Shown: positions 37,201-48,599 of the stretch, in pieces
How the letters are laid out: every line of letters begins with the position of its first letter
Position numbering within the stretch: position 1 is the first letter of the stretch
From: Parapristionchus giblindavisi
Lineage: Eukaryota; Nematoda; Chromadorea; Rhabditida; Diplogasteridae
Reading direction: 5' to 3'
Length of the DNA stretch: 64,000 nucleotides
Assembly: GCA_943737045.1 (NCBI GenBank)
Contig: CALSFV010000300.1
Coordinates: 310,001 to 374,000 of the forward strand
Translations under genes and position numbers: made by a program
The notes under the pieces: generated by a model
Told to the model about the DNA's origin: nothing
What the model saw: only the letters and a program-made list of their open reading frames with translations
The model's database searches: none

Positions 37201-40200
37201 CAGAACGATATGATATTACTACTCAGCTGTGTTTATAAGGGTGCATAAAATGTTATTCATCAATAAAAAGAAAAAAAAGTCCTAGCTATCGCGATTGAAA
37301 AGTTATGATTTTTTAAAATTTTTATTTTATGCGGCATATGTGAGCCGGGTTTGAGCCTAAGGGCGTTTTCACTATAACTTTCATCGGTCTCCCCCCGGTA
37401 TGTGTCTATGATGAAAGTATTGAGCCCCAGATCGAAAGTCCTCGCGAATGTCCGGACCATGCTCGAGTCTTACCGAGCCGGTCTCTTAAGTAGACTTTAA
37501 GTTTCGAAATACCGGAGAGGGACAAAGTCTCCGGAATGGGATTCAGACCGAACCATTATTGTTTTGGCCATATTTGTTGTGAAAAAATGGACAAGGGTAG
37601 ATTGTCCGTTTTTTTCCACATATTGGAAGTTTTCCGTGAGAATTTAATCAAAAGATCTCCGAAAAACTGTTAAATTAGAACTCTTAAAAAATAGACAAAA
37701 TATTTTGGGTGAATTTTGAAGAAAAAAAAAAGACTTTCGTGGTACGAGACCGATTCGTGGCAATAATGGTTTGGCTTGACCATGAATCCCATTAAAGGAT
37801 ATTGGTCCATCTAAAGATGGAGACCCTCGAGTTTTTCGAAATAAGACTGTTCGGATAGAATAATAGAGATTCAGCACAAGAACCGAAAGAGATATTTGAT
37901 ATTGCTTGATGACATGTTTGAAGCTTGGTATGCGTATTGAAAGTACAAGACACAAGTGCACACAAACTCAAGGGTCTCCTTCTTTATGCTCGGGCTTATG
38001 GACAGACTGTCTTAAAGTTTGCTCCAAGTTAGTGGAAATCAAGCAAGTCCACTCTTTCGTTAAAGATATACTTTTCGTTTCCAAGGAAAAAATCAGAAAA
38101 TAAAGTAATAATAATAAAATTAATTATGATAATAACAATATGCATACGAAATCTGCTGAAGTATAAGCATCTCGAGAATCGAAGTAAGCCCTGTTGAATG
38201 GTATAATAATAGTAAATGCAATGTTCAAGCGTCGCGAAAAGAGAAGAAACTTTCGTTAAAGCGTGATTACCTTTTCGAGACTTTTGAACAGTGTAAAAGT
38301 TATAATATAGTTCATTGACCAATTGAACGAATACGCAACCCAGTAGTTTTATATTGTTTTCGTTATACCATCACAAATCGTTCAATAGAGATACATATCA
38401 TCATCGGGGGAAATGCGAAATCGGCTAATGAGAGGGCATTTGGGCGGTTTAAATATGATAAAATAAACACAAATGTACGAGTTTGGGGAAATACCAGGAT
38501 TCTGTTTTGTTCAAAGCACCAACTACCTAATTTGGCTATCCGCTCTGACCACGTTTTCTCGCTGACAAAGAAAGCGAGAGAGTGTGTCCAGAGCGGACAG
38601 ATAAAAATAGCTTGCAGTGTTTTTAAAAATCGTCCTGAAACTTGACTAAGCTACAACTGGCGTTCTTTTGGTTTGAGAGAGAGCAGAATATTAACCAAGC
38701 TCCTTCTCTCATTCTTTCATATCATTGGATAATGAACAATTCTGACCTTCGTAGTTCATCGGGCCAAAGTTCAGCAACGTCTTTCGTATCAACATATTCA
38801 GCAAACTGCAAAGAAATCAACATTATGAATGTGTGACTGTACAAATCACACAGGGCACGCGACAAGCAGTATATCAAATAAGGAGCCCCTGAAAAATATC
38901 CGTCTCCTTCTCCTTTTTTTCTAAATACACACCGTCCCCATTTGTTGTTTGAAATGTTTTGGATTTAATTAAATTAGCAACACAGGGCGGATATTATTCT
39001 TCATTGGGATTACGACATAACTATGGCGGAGTTTGTAGGTAGCTGGTAGGAGGTTTGTCAATATATACCGTCAAAACGAAAAAAAAGTGAAACATTTGTC
39101 AAAAATTTTGAAAATTTTTGACAAAAGTTCACAAGATTTTGAAAATTTTGAATCATGATATCTAAATGGAGTTGCTTGTTTTTTATTAGATAATAGGGTA
39201 TTTGAGCATATCTGAGCTTTCCTAATTTACCTGTGAAGAATAATTTTGAAATAAATCACTGTGAACGCTGTTTTGTGAAACTGGTATACGGTAGGATTTT
39301 CTACATCCCGTCCTGACCAAACTACATTGTATTATCGATCCATCCCAATCTATACCCATAATAAAAGCTAAACTTTTATCCTCCCCTCCCCAAGCCTTGT
39401 TTCTCAAACTAGGCCTCCCATCCTTCGACTTGTAAGGATTCTCCTGTTTTAGTCCTTCGTGTTCATGTCAGTCTGTCTCTACTGACACAAAGCGGTCCTC
39501 TTCCCGCTTGGGCCTCATCCACCCTAATATAGATCAATCCCATAATGATCTTTGAACACAGAAGCGACTATACACAGTGAGCTCCTTCCCTCCCTCTCTT
39601 CGCCCCTCGATTCGACCCATTATAATTCACGCTATTTATTTATCACTTGCTGTCACATTTATTTAATGTACGATAAATTAAATTAAGTATACCTCTTTTG
39701 CAGCCTGATCTTTGCCAAGATCCAAACAGTGCAAATTCGCTATATGAAGTCAAGTAATGCTATATATAACCATTATTAGACGAAAAAAGCTCGATGGCAG
39801 CAGTTTTACAGTAAGATTGTACAGTATGCTACAGTATACCAATTCTGCTGTGGAGCGTTCCCGATTAATTTTTTCACTTTTGTCGTGTATAACTGTATTG
39901 GGCAAACACATCCACAATGAAAAACCTTAGATAATACATCATCAAGATCGTGAAAAATGCTCAAACAGGGAATCTTGTGAAATTTTGTCAAAATTTTTCA
40001 AAATTTTTCAAAAATGTTTCACTTTTTTTCGTTTTGATGGTATGCTTAGCACGATTATTTAGTGTTGGGTGTAGTGATTTTTCACAGAAAAAAATTTGTG
40101 AACGTTTATAATTCCAATCGTTACTAAAATGTTCCTGTAACAGCCTAAAATGCTACTCGCGGAACGAATTATTATTGGTTCGAACACAAACTCTCGCGTT

Positions 40201-43200
40201 TTCTATTGAAAAAAAATGTTATTGCAGCGCTCGATCGATATGCAAAACTGACCCACTCGAAAATATAATATGTAATAAGGAAAGCTATTATTGATTGTTT
40301 AAAGGCACACCCCAAGCTAATTTTACTCTACGCATTGGCAATACTCTCTAGTAGACAAAGAATGCGAGAGAGTGTGGCCAGAGCGGAGAGTTTGAAATTA
40401 GCTTGGGGTGTCGCTTTAAATTTAATTGGAGCTTAATATCGATTGTCACAAAAGGGGGAGGATTGTAGATTGAACACGACGCAACAGTACCTGTCTGCCA
40501 TTGTCTAAATCAGCGAGAATCTTGACCATTTTTCCATCGAAAGTAGTGTATCCGAACGATCCCACTGGGCGTCTTAAAAGTTTCGTTTTGCATGTCAATG
40601 AAAAGTTCTACTTTAATGGTGGCCTGCCAAGAGACATGCTACCGGTGTTTTAGCAATGGGCTTGAGCGAATCATATACTCTACTTTTATAATTGTGTCTC
40701 TGCAATAGTCTGCGAATTTTCTGTTTTTTTCTTCATTTAAGCACGATTCACATTGGCACTGCTAATCGTTCAAGGAATCGAGAAATCAATAATCGTTAAT
40801 AATCAATAATAATCGAGATTGTATAATCGATCGATAAAGCGTACCTCTCATATCGAGGATGGACCATGATGTCAAACAGCGTGCACTGCTCATCTCCCTC
40901 AAATGCACTTTTGTACTAAACCTCTCACAATAACTATGAGTCGATATTGCGAAAACAAGATTCCTGGGAATTTCCATTATTCTTTTGGTAATTTTCAACA
41001 ACAAAAACACTATCGTGCCTAATGCACCGTTACATTTGCCTTACGTGCTTACGCCGTAACCTCCGCCGTAACGACGGAGATGCGGCTGAGTGGGTTAGTT
41101 CGTAGGCACGTAAGGCAAATGTAACGGAGCATAACAGTTGAAAGCGTTTACGAATTTTTCCGACTTCTCATTCAATGAGGTTTGACAATGATTTGTTTTT
41201 TTTATCAAATTTCGGAAATTGTGAAATCGGTAAAATCACCATGATTTCGAATCTATGTAATCGATCCTTGCTCTTGTTCTCTCTCTGGAACCACCTCACC
41301 AAGGCAACACGGTCACGCGGATCGGTTTTAAGTATTATGCCGAAATAGCGACCTGAAAGTAAGACATCGAGAATCAAGAAATCGAAAATGAAAAGATCGA
41401 AAATCGAAAAATCGCACCATAATATTGTGGGTCTAGTCTGGTCTTGTGCGCGACTACAGTGTGCGGAAGATGATTTTCCGAGTCCAAGTCAGGCATGGTA
41501 GCTTGTAGGGAGTGCGAAGGCACACCTGGGTTATGCCCATAAAGTTAAGAAAAGAGAAGAAAAGCAGAGAAAAGTGTCAACTTTTAGCATATACTCTATG
41601 ATTTCTTTTCGTGACTTTTGAACACCACATCTGAGATGTAATGCAAGTCATAAAAGGCAATTTCGAAATATTAAATAACTTTAAAGTGCATGAATTTGCA
41701 CTAGTCACTTTTATGTGTTTCGCTACACACGTTGATAAAATTAAAATAAATAAACTAAAATAATTTGATTTTTAGAGAAACCTCTTGAAATCTCGCCATT
41801 CATCCATTGCACGTCAACTTCTGTGTGGGTGAGGAGAACCTACAATATCCAGATTCTCATTATCCCATCTTATTTATATATGAGGCCGTTTGTGTGAGAG
41901 TCGTATATGAGGCCGTTTGTGTGAGAGTCGGGCAAATCTGGGAGAGGGTTGGCACAGGCCAAAAATTTTGATACCCACAAAACTTGTGTTTAGGGGTTAT
42001 CGACCATGCCGATGAAGATAGGCGTAGTCATTTTGGCACAAGTGGTCCCGCAACGCCTGGGCGGGATTACGGTAAGATCACGTTTTCAGGCCATTCTCGG
42101 GCCATGGCTAGAGGTATGAAAATTGGGCTCGGAGGACAGAATTCGATGGCGATGATGACTGTCTACTTCATTAGTTTTGAAAATATTCCAAAATGTCGAT
42201 AAGAGGAAATTTTGATGGAGACATTTGCGCCCCAGACGAGTATGACAGTTCGAACCGGCGTGACGAGAGGATCACAACGATGTATTATGAGCCCATATCT
42301 CCGCTGCACCGCTAATATTGCATCGATATAGTGATCTGCGTCAGCATCAGGTGTTGTTTACGTCTCAATGCCGCGCGCTACCTCTCCACTCTCTCATTTC
42401 CGCACTCTCTCTCTCGCCACTCTGGAGAGTGCGAGATAGCGTGCGGAATTGAGAGTGTTCTTGCAAGGCGCACTTCACTATATCGAGACAATGAAATATT
42501 TCCCGACGGAGATGTGGGCTCATAATATAACGTTGTGATCCTCTCGTCACGCCGGTTCGAACTGTCATACTCGCCTGGGGCGCAAACGTCTCCATCAAAA
42601 TTTCCACTTATCGACTTTTTGAAAAATTTTCAAAACTAATGAAGTATACATTCATCATCGCCATCGAATTCTGTCCTAGGAGCCCAATTTTCATACCTCT
42701 ATCTCTACTATGGACCGAGAATGACCTGAAAATGTGATCTTACCGTAATCCAGCCCAGGCGTTGTGGGACCACTGGAGCCAAAATGACTATGCCTATCTT
42801 CATCAGCTTGGTCGATAACCCCTATACACAAGTCTTGAGGGTGTCAAAATTTTTGGCCTGTGCCAACCCTTGTTCGACTCTTACACAAACGGCCTCATAT
42901 GTAAAAGTGGGGTTGAAGTGGCAGCAGGGATATATTATTTAAAATAAATACAAAAAAATGCAAACAGCGTGACCTCTGCTTCATAAGTTCCTGGACTTAG
43001 TGTAGTTTCGATCACATCCCTAAACTTGTTTCTTCTGTCATCAAGGAACTTCTGCACATCGCCGTCATATGGGCGTTCGGGCATTGAGAACACTGCATTG
43101 GCGAGTGATCTCTCGTCCATCTAAAACATCATTTAAAGAAATCAATAATTGAATGACTATCAATCAATAATCAATCAACAATCAATGGTTTATCGGCAAA

Positions 43201-46200
43201 CACTCAATAATCAGACAAAGAGATCGTTTCTTGGAGAGGTTTCAATATGAGGCCAATGACAACTAGAATAATAGATACCTTATCAAAGAAAGGGAGATAT
43301 TGAGTGCGAACATCATCGTGATACACATTGGTGTTGGTAGGTAGCATCTGTTATTGATAAACATAAAGATATTATTTACCATTTCTAAAAGAGTATTGGT
43401 AGGTAGCATCTGTAAATGATCGCCTTCTGTGGCCGTATGCAAGAGCAACGGGAAAACCGTTTTCCCTAAAAATGTGACGTCATTAGCGTAGGTGGAGGTG
43501 TTTTCCAAAACTCCTCCGCCTACGCTAATGACGTCACATTTTCCCGGAAAACGGTTGTCCGTCGTTCATGCATACGGCCACTGGTTATTTCTGTCAGATA
43601 TGAAACATATTGACTTTTTTTAGGTATAGTACACCGGACGTTTGACGTCCCCTAACGAGAAAAAAACGGAGACCTCGTGAAACTCTCAAATTGCTGCCAG
43701 TAATGTGTCAAAAAGTTTTGGTAAATACATCCTCAAGACCGGATAATGTCTACATATCGCCCACATTATAATGGTGATGAAGTATTCCCTTATTCCCTCA
43801 CCTCTTCAGTAAGATCAACGAACACACGTGTTCTATATGTAAGCAGGTCGTCATGAGGCTCAGCAAATAAGATCATACTTGAATCACCAATCAATAATTA
43901 ATCAATAATCAATCAATCGATAATCAAATAACTTACCGAGAAATGTCTTCTTGGTTTAGTTTTCCTCCTGTTATATCTGAGATCCATTTGATTTTGGCCG
44001 ATATCCATTCACTCTTAACGGGACAAAAGCTATTGCTTGCAATATTTAAAAATGAGCAATGCATATTTTGACAATATGTTGAGGGTTTAATCACGATTAT
44101 CGTTGTATTTTTTTTGTTTATCGTTGTTCATGTTTGTGCAATAATGTTCATTGCCCGAATTATGTCTCCAAAAGATCAAAAAATCATTAAAATATATTTT
44201 TGGGGAAATATGCCGAAATTGTCGTATTTGACGAAAATATTTCTTTTCGGCAATTGCCGGTTTTGCCGAGTGGGCGAAAAAATGGTTAGCCCTGCTACCG
44301 AAGGTCAGTTTGGATCAAGACTTCAATAAATCATTCGTTCAAATAGAGTACCTTCTCGAGGATGCATGGAACAGAATTGCCTCCTGGTTGGGCATATTCA
44401 GCTTTGAATTCATCAGACGGCTCGACTTCCCATTTCACATTCCTTCAAGAACTATATTTTTAAAGGATATTGAGGGACAAGCAGCAAACTTGTTTCGAAG
44501 AGCCTCGTGCAGATTTATGGTAGTATGTTGTCCTCTATCAAATAGCTGAATTTTTTGACTTAGCATCTTGCAATATATTCTTATTTATTCTAATAACTCT
44601 AATAACTTTAATAACTAATGTTCATGATCGATTAATCTTATTCAATTCATCCAATTAAAATATTTTTTAAAGGACGCACCTTCTTTGGGTCTTCTTGAGC
44701 ATGAATGATTTTGTTCAGCTCATGATCAGATATAGTAAATCTTAAAAAAATATATATATATATATATTTATAAATATAAATACGCTAAAGTTTTGTTCGA
44801 GGGGTTGTTTGCAAATGTGTTTTTTTAAATATTCTTTTGTCCACTGATTACATGTTAAGAAAGATTGCATAGCAGCGGATTAGCATTTGTAGTTCTTTGT
44901 TTATTGTTACGCTAACAATGAACGATAGTTTTAAAGGGAGAGTGACCTCCGTCAATGGCCTCTTCATTGCGCACACTATTTCTCTGTTCTCTAACAATGA
45001 GAGAGCGTAGAGCGTTGAAGAGACCGCTGACAAAGGTTTCGGTCGCTTTAATGGATTTCAGTTGAGCGTACCTGAGGCCTTGACATACGAAAGTGAGGTG
45101 ATACACAGCGTCAAAAACGGTGCCAATGTTCTTCCCAGTAATGCAGTGAACTCCGCTTCTAACCCTCGCCATCTGAAAAGATCCATTTTCATGTTCCTTG
45201 GATTTTGACTTAGGCTACACATCATAGTGTGAAAACAGAAGAAAAGAAAAGGTTGCATTCAGTTTCAGTTTTTTTTTAAATTTAGGTTACCCTTGTAATG
45301 CTTTCAAAGGGGACATTCTTCAGCACAGCACGACGATCAGGCAACAGAACAACGTCTACAGTAGTCTGCAACGAAATTCTATCAATTCAGAATCCTAACA
45401 ATGAGAGAGCGTAGAGCGTTTTTTCCATGTGCAAATCTTCTTCATTTATATCGTTTTTATTTGCTGAAACATCTTCGCGATGTATGATAAATAAATAAAG
45501 AATGCAAAATAGGTCATTGTATATGGTTTTATTTTAAAAAATCAGCAAAACCTTGCGAGCGATTACGCGGCCAATCATTGAAGACTTATTCATTCGTTCC
45601 GATCTAAGTTTTGGTTCCTGTATGGAGAAAAAAACATTATCGATTGATTACTTACGAAACCGATAGATACCGTATGCTTGTTCGTGAATTTGGTTACTGT
45701 TTCTCCGACATTGAAGAATCGATCGATAACAAGTAACTAAAATTTCGGATTTTAGTCGAGAAACGCGTTTATTGGACAACTAGTGAGATAATAAATGAGA
45801 AAAAATAACAACACGAAGGAATTGATAAAACTATTTAGCATACAACTTGTAGTTCAATATATGTATATTATATTTTATCTACATGCACACGCATGCAATG
45901 ACACATGAAAATTATATGAACAAAAATAAATAGGTGATGATATTGACTTCGCTATCTAGAAGAAAGAAATAAATGAAATGTGACTCGGTATAAGGCGGTA
46001 GTCGTATGATGGGTCAGACGTTGATTAACTATGGACAATTTTGAATTACCTCATCAACTAGGAAGTTAAGGTTTTGGCTTAAGTTCGGGTTGACCTCGCA
46101 CATGATGCCAGTCGTGCCCATCATAGATGAAAGCTCGCGATATCGACGATCTTCCTTAAAAATATTATTGTCCGTATAAAATGTTCTCGTGTAATTGCCT

Positions 46201-47754
46201 TGCTATTATCGATCAACCCTCCCCCCTCCCTCCAAAGTGATAGCATAACCAGCACTGTCACTGTCAGTTGTCATACCTTAACCATCATCGTCACTCTCAT
46301 TTGTCGTAACTTAACCCACATTGTCACTCTCATTTATCATACCTTAACCCACATTGTCACTCTCATTTGTCATACCTTAATCCACATTGTCACTCTCATT
46401 TGTCATACCTTAACCCACATTGTCACTCTCATTTGTCATACCTTAACCCACATTGTCACTCTCATTTGTCATACCTTAATCCACATTGTCACTCTCATTT
46501 GTCGTACCTTCACCCACATTGTCACTCTCATTTGTCAAACCTTAACCCACATTGTCACTCTCATTTGTCATACCTTAACCCTCATTGTCACTCTCATTTA
46601 TCATACCTTAACCCACATTGTCACTCTCATTTGTCATACCTTAACCCACATTGTCACTCTCATTTGTCATACCTTAACCCACATTGTCACTCTCATTTAT
46701 CATACCTTAACCCACATTGTCACTCTCATTTGTCATATCATAACCATCATTGTCACTCTCATTTGTCATACCTTAACCCACATTGTCACTCTCATTTGTC
46801 ATACCTTAATCCACATTGTCACTCTCATTTATCATACCTTAACCCACATTGTCACTCTCATTTGTCGTACCTTCACCCACATTGTCACTCTCATTTGTCA
46901 AACCTTAACCCACATTGTCACTCTCATTTGTCATACCTTAACCCACATTGTCACTCTCATTTATCATACCTTAACCCACATTGTCACTCTCATTTGTCAT
47001 ACCTTAACCCACATTGTCACTCTCATTTGTCATATCATGACCATCATTGTCACTCTCATTTGTCATACCTTACCCACATTGTCACTCTCATTTGTCATAC
47101 CTTAACCCACATTGTCACTCTCTCCGGTATTTTTTACTCGCGGGGCACACCGTTCAATCCCGTGGTGTACGCCGCGAGGTACACCGCGGGGTAGAACACT
47201 TAGACGGGGTACCTCGCGAGTTGCAGCATCTAGACGGGGAGCCCCGCGAGGTGGACGACGGCGTGCCTCGCGGGGCAGGAGGGACAGTGTGCCCCGCGAG
47301 ATTTGATGCCCACCCCGCGAGGCACGCCGTCACCCCCACACCGTGGTGCACCTCGCGGTGTACCCCGCGAGATATGGCCTCTCAGCGGTGTGCCCCGCGA
47401 GCAAAAAATACCGGAGCTCATTTGTCATACCTTAACCCACATTGTCAATCTCATTTGTCATACCTTAACCCACATTGTCACTCTCATTTGTCATACCTTA
47501 ACCCACATTGTCACTCTCATTTGTCATACCTTAACCCACATTGTCACTCTCATTTGCCATACCTTAACCCACATTGTCACTCTCATTTGTCATACCTTAA
47601 CCATCATTGTCACACTCATTTGTCATACCTTAACCATGGTTCCAATGATGGCCCAAGTCTGCTCGAGCAGCACCGTGCTCTCGCTGGAGTTCCCACGATT
47701 TGTTCTGACCACTGATGGGAAGTGGAACTTTCGGAAACCGATTACGAAATCGTC
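25208..47754 (-). CDS. UBE2O-type E2/E3 hybrid ubiquitin-protein ligase (N-terminus uncertain)
   Basis: At least 25 exons match UBE2O order. The N-terminal exon 47635-47754 is tentative. Then 46050-46154, 45552-45617, 45291-45365, 45072-45172, 44680-44740, 44490-44545, 44352-44442, 43937-44013, 43802-43877, 43279-43347, 42974-43120, 41782-41839, 41418-41525, 41240-41352 (YFGIILKTDPRDRVALVRWF), 40845-40915, 40491-40572, 38747-38805, a Ser-rich linker 34537-34990, 34401-34487, and the UBC fold: 31117-31252 (LPPEYPSVPPKVYYHAW), 30768-30839 (LNPNLYQDGHICLSLLGTW, catalytic Cys), 30337-30450 (LLQVLISFQGLVLNAQPFFN). The tail is about 29520-29624, 25526-25631 (SRIESWLDG) and 25208-25228 (stop). UBE2O enzymes multi-monoubiquitinate substrates without a separate E3. 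No break was found where phases could be checked; the 38747/34990 and 29520/25631 joins are unresolved. Large introns are full of transposons. Confidence 0.88.
25366..25492. repeat. Palindromic MITE, ACTCTAGAACACCG family, copy 2
   Basis: Begins GACACCGGACCAGTCCAA and ends CGGTGTTCTAGAGTAGTT. It lies in the last intron of the UBE2O-like gene. Confidence 0.6.
26820..27060. repeat. GATCATGCATG motif cluster, copy 1
   Basis: About ten direct and inverted variants of ATGATCATGCATGGA in 240 bp. A related cluster lies at 29930-30160. Confidence 0.75.
27865..28243. repeat. Palindromic MITE ending ATATAAAACGGGTC
   Basis: The arms CGGGTCAAACTAATTTGTCC and its inverted copy, with GAGACGCAGAGCG, flank an AT-rich centre. 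It is nested in the 3.0-kb TTAA element. Confidence 0.75.
29065..29320. repeat. P1+P2 palindrome pair
   Basis: A P1-type palindrome (AAGCTTAATT, ctccgttctggcaatactctctc) is followed by P2 (AACGCTCTCTAGTTGTTAGAG, CATTGAGAGAGGT). It sits in the UBE2O-like gene between the 29.5-kb exon and the last two exons. Confidence 0.65.
29930..30160. repeat. GATCATGCATG motif cluster, copy 2
   Basis: Repeats of CCGTGATCATGCATGGA in both orientations, ending in ATGAGGTATAACACC. A G-homopolymer lies at about 29748-29761. No exon is visible here. Confidence 0.75.
30871..31110. repeat. P1+P2 palindrome pair
   Basis: P1 (GGCACACCCCGAG ... CTCGGGTGTGC) is joined through TTTTAAAGGGAGCG to P2 (AACCTCACCCAATGGTC ... 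inverted copy). Its right edge is only a few bases from the donor of the UBC-fold exon at 31117. Confidence 0.8.
31288..31376. mobile_element. Isolated end of a CACTC-type transposon
   Basis: It begins CACTGAGCTGAAAGATACTT and continues with the GCTTACATATAAGCAT motifs typical of the ends of the 6206-17700 element. No matching opposite end or gene is nearby, so it is a truncated relic in a UBE2O-like intron. Confidence 0.7.
31460..34343. mobile_element. hAT-type element hosting a TTAA foldback
   Basis: The ends are CAGGGCTGGGATTTTT and its complement, with a perfect 8-bp duplication CTTACCAC (31452-31459, 34344-34351). Without the inner element only about 440 bp remain, so it is a MITE-sized host. 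Confidence 0.93.
31527..33963. mobile_element. TTAA foldback element (PALTTAA-like), copy 1
   Basis: TTAA lies at 31523-31526 and 33964-33967. The ends are GACACCGGCTCAGTGAGATTC and a near complement. The outer arms and an internal third copy (32439-32951) translate to similar WPPITKWVFIWAG-like frames, but this follows from repeat structure in both strands and I see no real gene. Confidence 0.88.
35104..37518. repeat. CTCTGGTATTTCG palindromic MITE, split
   Basis: The left half, 35104-35265, and right remnant, 37486-37518, share ends CTCTGGTATTTCG and CGAAATACCGGAG with arms made of ACTTAAAGT units. An unsplit copy lies at 58888-59097. It is split by a TTAA element. Confidence 0.85.
35266..37485. 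mobile_element. TTAA foldback element, copy 2
   Basis: TTAA lies at 35262-35265 and 37486-37489. The ends are GAGACCGGCTCGGTAAGACT and its complement. The whole 2220 bp is essentially two inverted halves meeting near 36.4 kb, so the same 100-residue frame appears on both strands. No transposase. Confidence 0.9.
39068..40040. repeat. TA-flanked element with CCGTCAAAACG ends
   Basis: The ends are CCGTCAAAACGAAAAAAAAG and a near complement ending CGTTTTGATGG. The right-hand sequence resembles 34080-34200 in the hAT element. No coding region seen. Confidence 0.6.
40299..40424. repeat. P1 palindrome, single copy
   Basis: Inverted CACACCCCAAGCTAATTT ends around a hairpin of ACTCTC/GAGAGT. It sits in a UBE2O-like intron. 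A degenerate P1 lies at 38530-38627. Confidence 0.75.
41028..41128. repeat. 100-bp palindromic MITE
   Basis: CCGTTACATTTGCCTTACGTG and its inverted complement flank a short centre. It is related to the ends of 7329-7750. Confidence 0.75.
41905..42900. repeat. 1-kb TGAGGCCG palindromic element
   Basis: The two halves are inverted copies: TATGAGGCCGTTTGTGTGAG at the left, its complement ending CCTCATAT at the right, and mirrored GAACCGGCGTGACGAGAGGA. The left edge is partly duplicated at 41880-41904. It lies in a UBE2O-like intron. A decayed relative is at 24090. Confidence 0.85.
43428..43583. repeat. 155-bp long-hairpin MITE with CRE-like TGACGTCA
   Basis: GTGGCCGTATGC and its complement flank arms with CGGGAAAACCGTTTTCCC and TGACGTCATTAGCGTAGG. 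It would form a strong hairpin. It sits in the UBE2O-like gene between exons 43279-43347 and 43802-43877. Confidence 0.85.
44080..44298. mobile_element. hAT-type relic
   Basis: Shares TTTAATCACGATTATCGTTG, TTTGTGCAATAATGTTCATTG and a GCCGAAATTG tract with the complete element at 56697-57047, and ends in AGCCCTG. The left end is lost. Confidence 0.8.
44931..45055. repeat. P2 palindrome
   Basis: TTTTAAAGGGAGAGTGACCTC ends with inverted CATTG-GCGCACACTATTTCTCTG. It lies in a UBE2O-like intron. Confidence 0.75.
46265..47640. repeat. 33-bp minisatellite (CATACCTTAACCCACATTGTC...)
   Basis: About thirty 33-bp units with little divergence, broken by an insertion at 47123-47415. Because 33 is a multiple of three and the units lack stops, frames of 301 and 275 codons run through it (HTLTHIVTLIC and CHSHLSYLNPH repeats). 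It lies within a UBE2O-like intron, antisense to these frames, so they are not genes. Confidence 0.93.
47123..47415. mobile_element. GC-rich palindromic insertion in the minisatellite
   Basis: The ends are CCGGTATTTTTTACTCGCGG and its near-complement. The inside holds about eleven copies of CTCGCGGGG/CCCCGCGAG in alternating orientation with CACACCG spacers. Its composition differs strongly from everything around it. Confidence 0.75.
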
Positions 47755-47943
47755 CTGCATTCAAAGATTTTGATTTTTGCTTTTTGTCTCAAGTTTTTTT
47801 GTTTTTTTATATCTCTCACTTTTATTGAGGGACATCGTTAAATCGTTCGGACCAAAAGAAAATGTTTTTTTCTCATTAATAAACGTAAACCAATGAAACG
47901 TATGACTTTGATCATCGATATCTATTAATAATCCGAGTTTATA

Positions 47944-48431
47944 CTATCTATTAGTATTATTATTGGTGTCAACCTTCATAGGCATTGGCATTTCGTCATT
48001 TCTCATACGCACGAAATCATCAAGGCTGCTGGATAAAGTCTGAAGAATGAAGAAAAAAATGATACGAGCTAGAGTTATTTATTATTATTATTATTTTTAG
48101 AAACTTTGCATAAATATTGATATCTGTGCAATAAAAAAATTATATGTAAAACAACCTTTTCCAGATGAAAATTAGGCTGAGGAAATTTCAATTCGGATGA
48201 TGCGGGAGTCCGATTACTCATCCCAAGTGAATGATCCTCCTAAAAAAAGGTATTCGATTGCGATTACGGGAGACATGAGAAATTGACAGGGGTTATTTAT
48301 CGACAGCTATCAGATCACCAGTGTTCCAGTAGGATTGAGGCGGACGAGGCCTCAGGGTTACAGTAGAACATGATTGGTTAAGGTATAATATGACTTACGG
48401 AATGAGACGGTTTTGAGACCGCGTTGCCCAT
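47944..48431 (-). CDS. MGNAVS small protein, copy B (68 aa)
   Basis: Exons 48399-48431 (MGNAVSKPSHS), 48156-48239 (28 codons, EDHSLGMSNRTPASSELKFP, then QPNF) and 47944-48039 (31 codons and stop, SLDDFVRMRNDEMPMPMKV) join in phase 0. Met-Gly-Asn with small residues after it fits N-myristoylation. The MPMPM-K-V motif is shared by all three copies in this window. There is no transmembrane segment, and I recognise no family. A different frame of exon 1 could encode a signal peptide-like stretch, but its phase fails at exon 2. Its stop is about 190 bp from the tentative first exon of the UBE2O-like gene on the same strand. Confidence 0.65.
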
Positions 48432-48599
48432 TCGTAGGCAAGAGGACCGCTCAGGACAATGAGAATGATTAGAAATGATGAAGGTTCAGAGAGTTTGATT
48501 GCCACATTAATGCACATTCAAATTTCCATTCTATTGTTTACGATCTGTGAATTAATGAATATTTAAATTTCCATAAGCATATAAAGATCATGTAATATT

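Noticed and set aside
35522..37213. Same 100-codon frame on opposite strands (MYIFPVHSHYYKYN)
   Set aside because: Mirror images of a 2.2-kb palindrome, with no start or splice context.
44352..44545. Apparent frameshift in the UBE2O-like gene
   Set aside because: A 47-nt intron with GTTTGC donor and GAAG acceptor restores the frame exactly, so I do not call it a break.
46200..47715. Open frames of 301, 275 and 222 codons on the plus strand
   Set aside because: They are translations of the 33-bp minisatellite and its insertion, antisense to a real intron.
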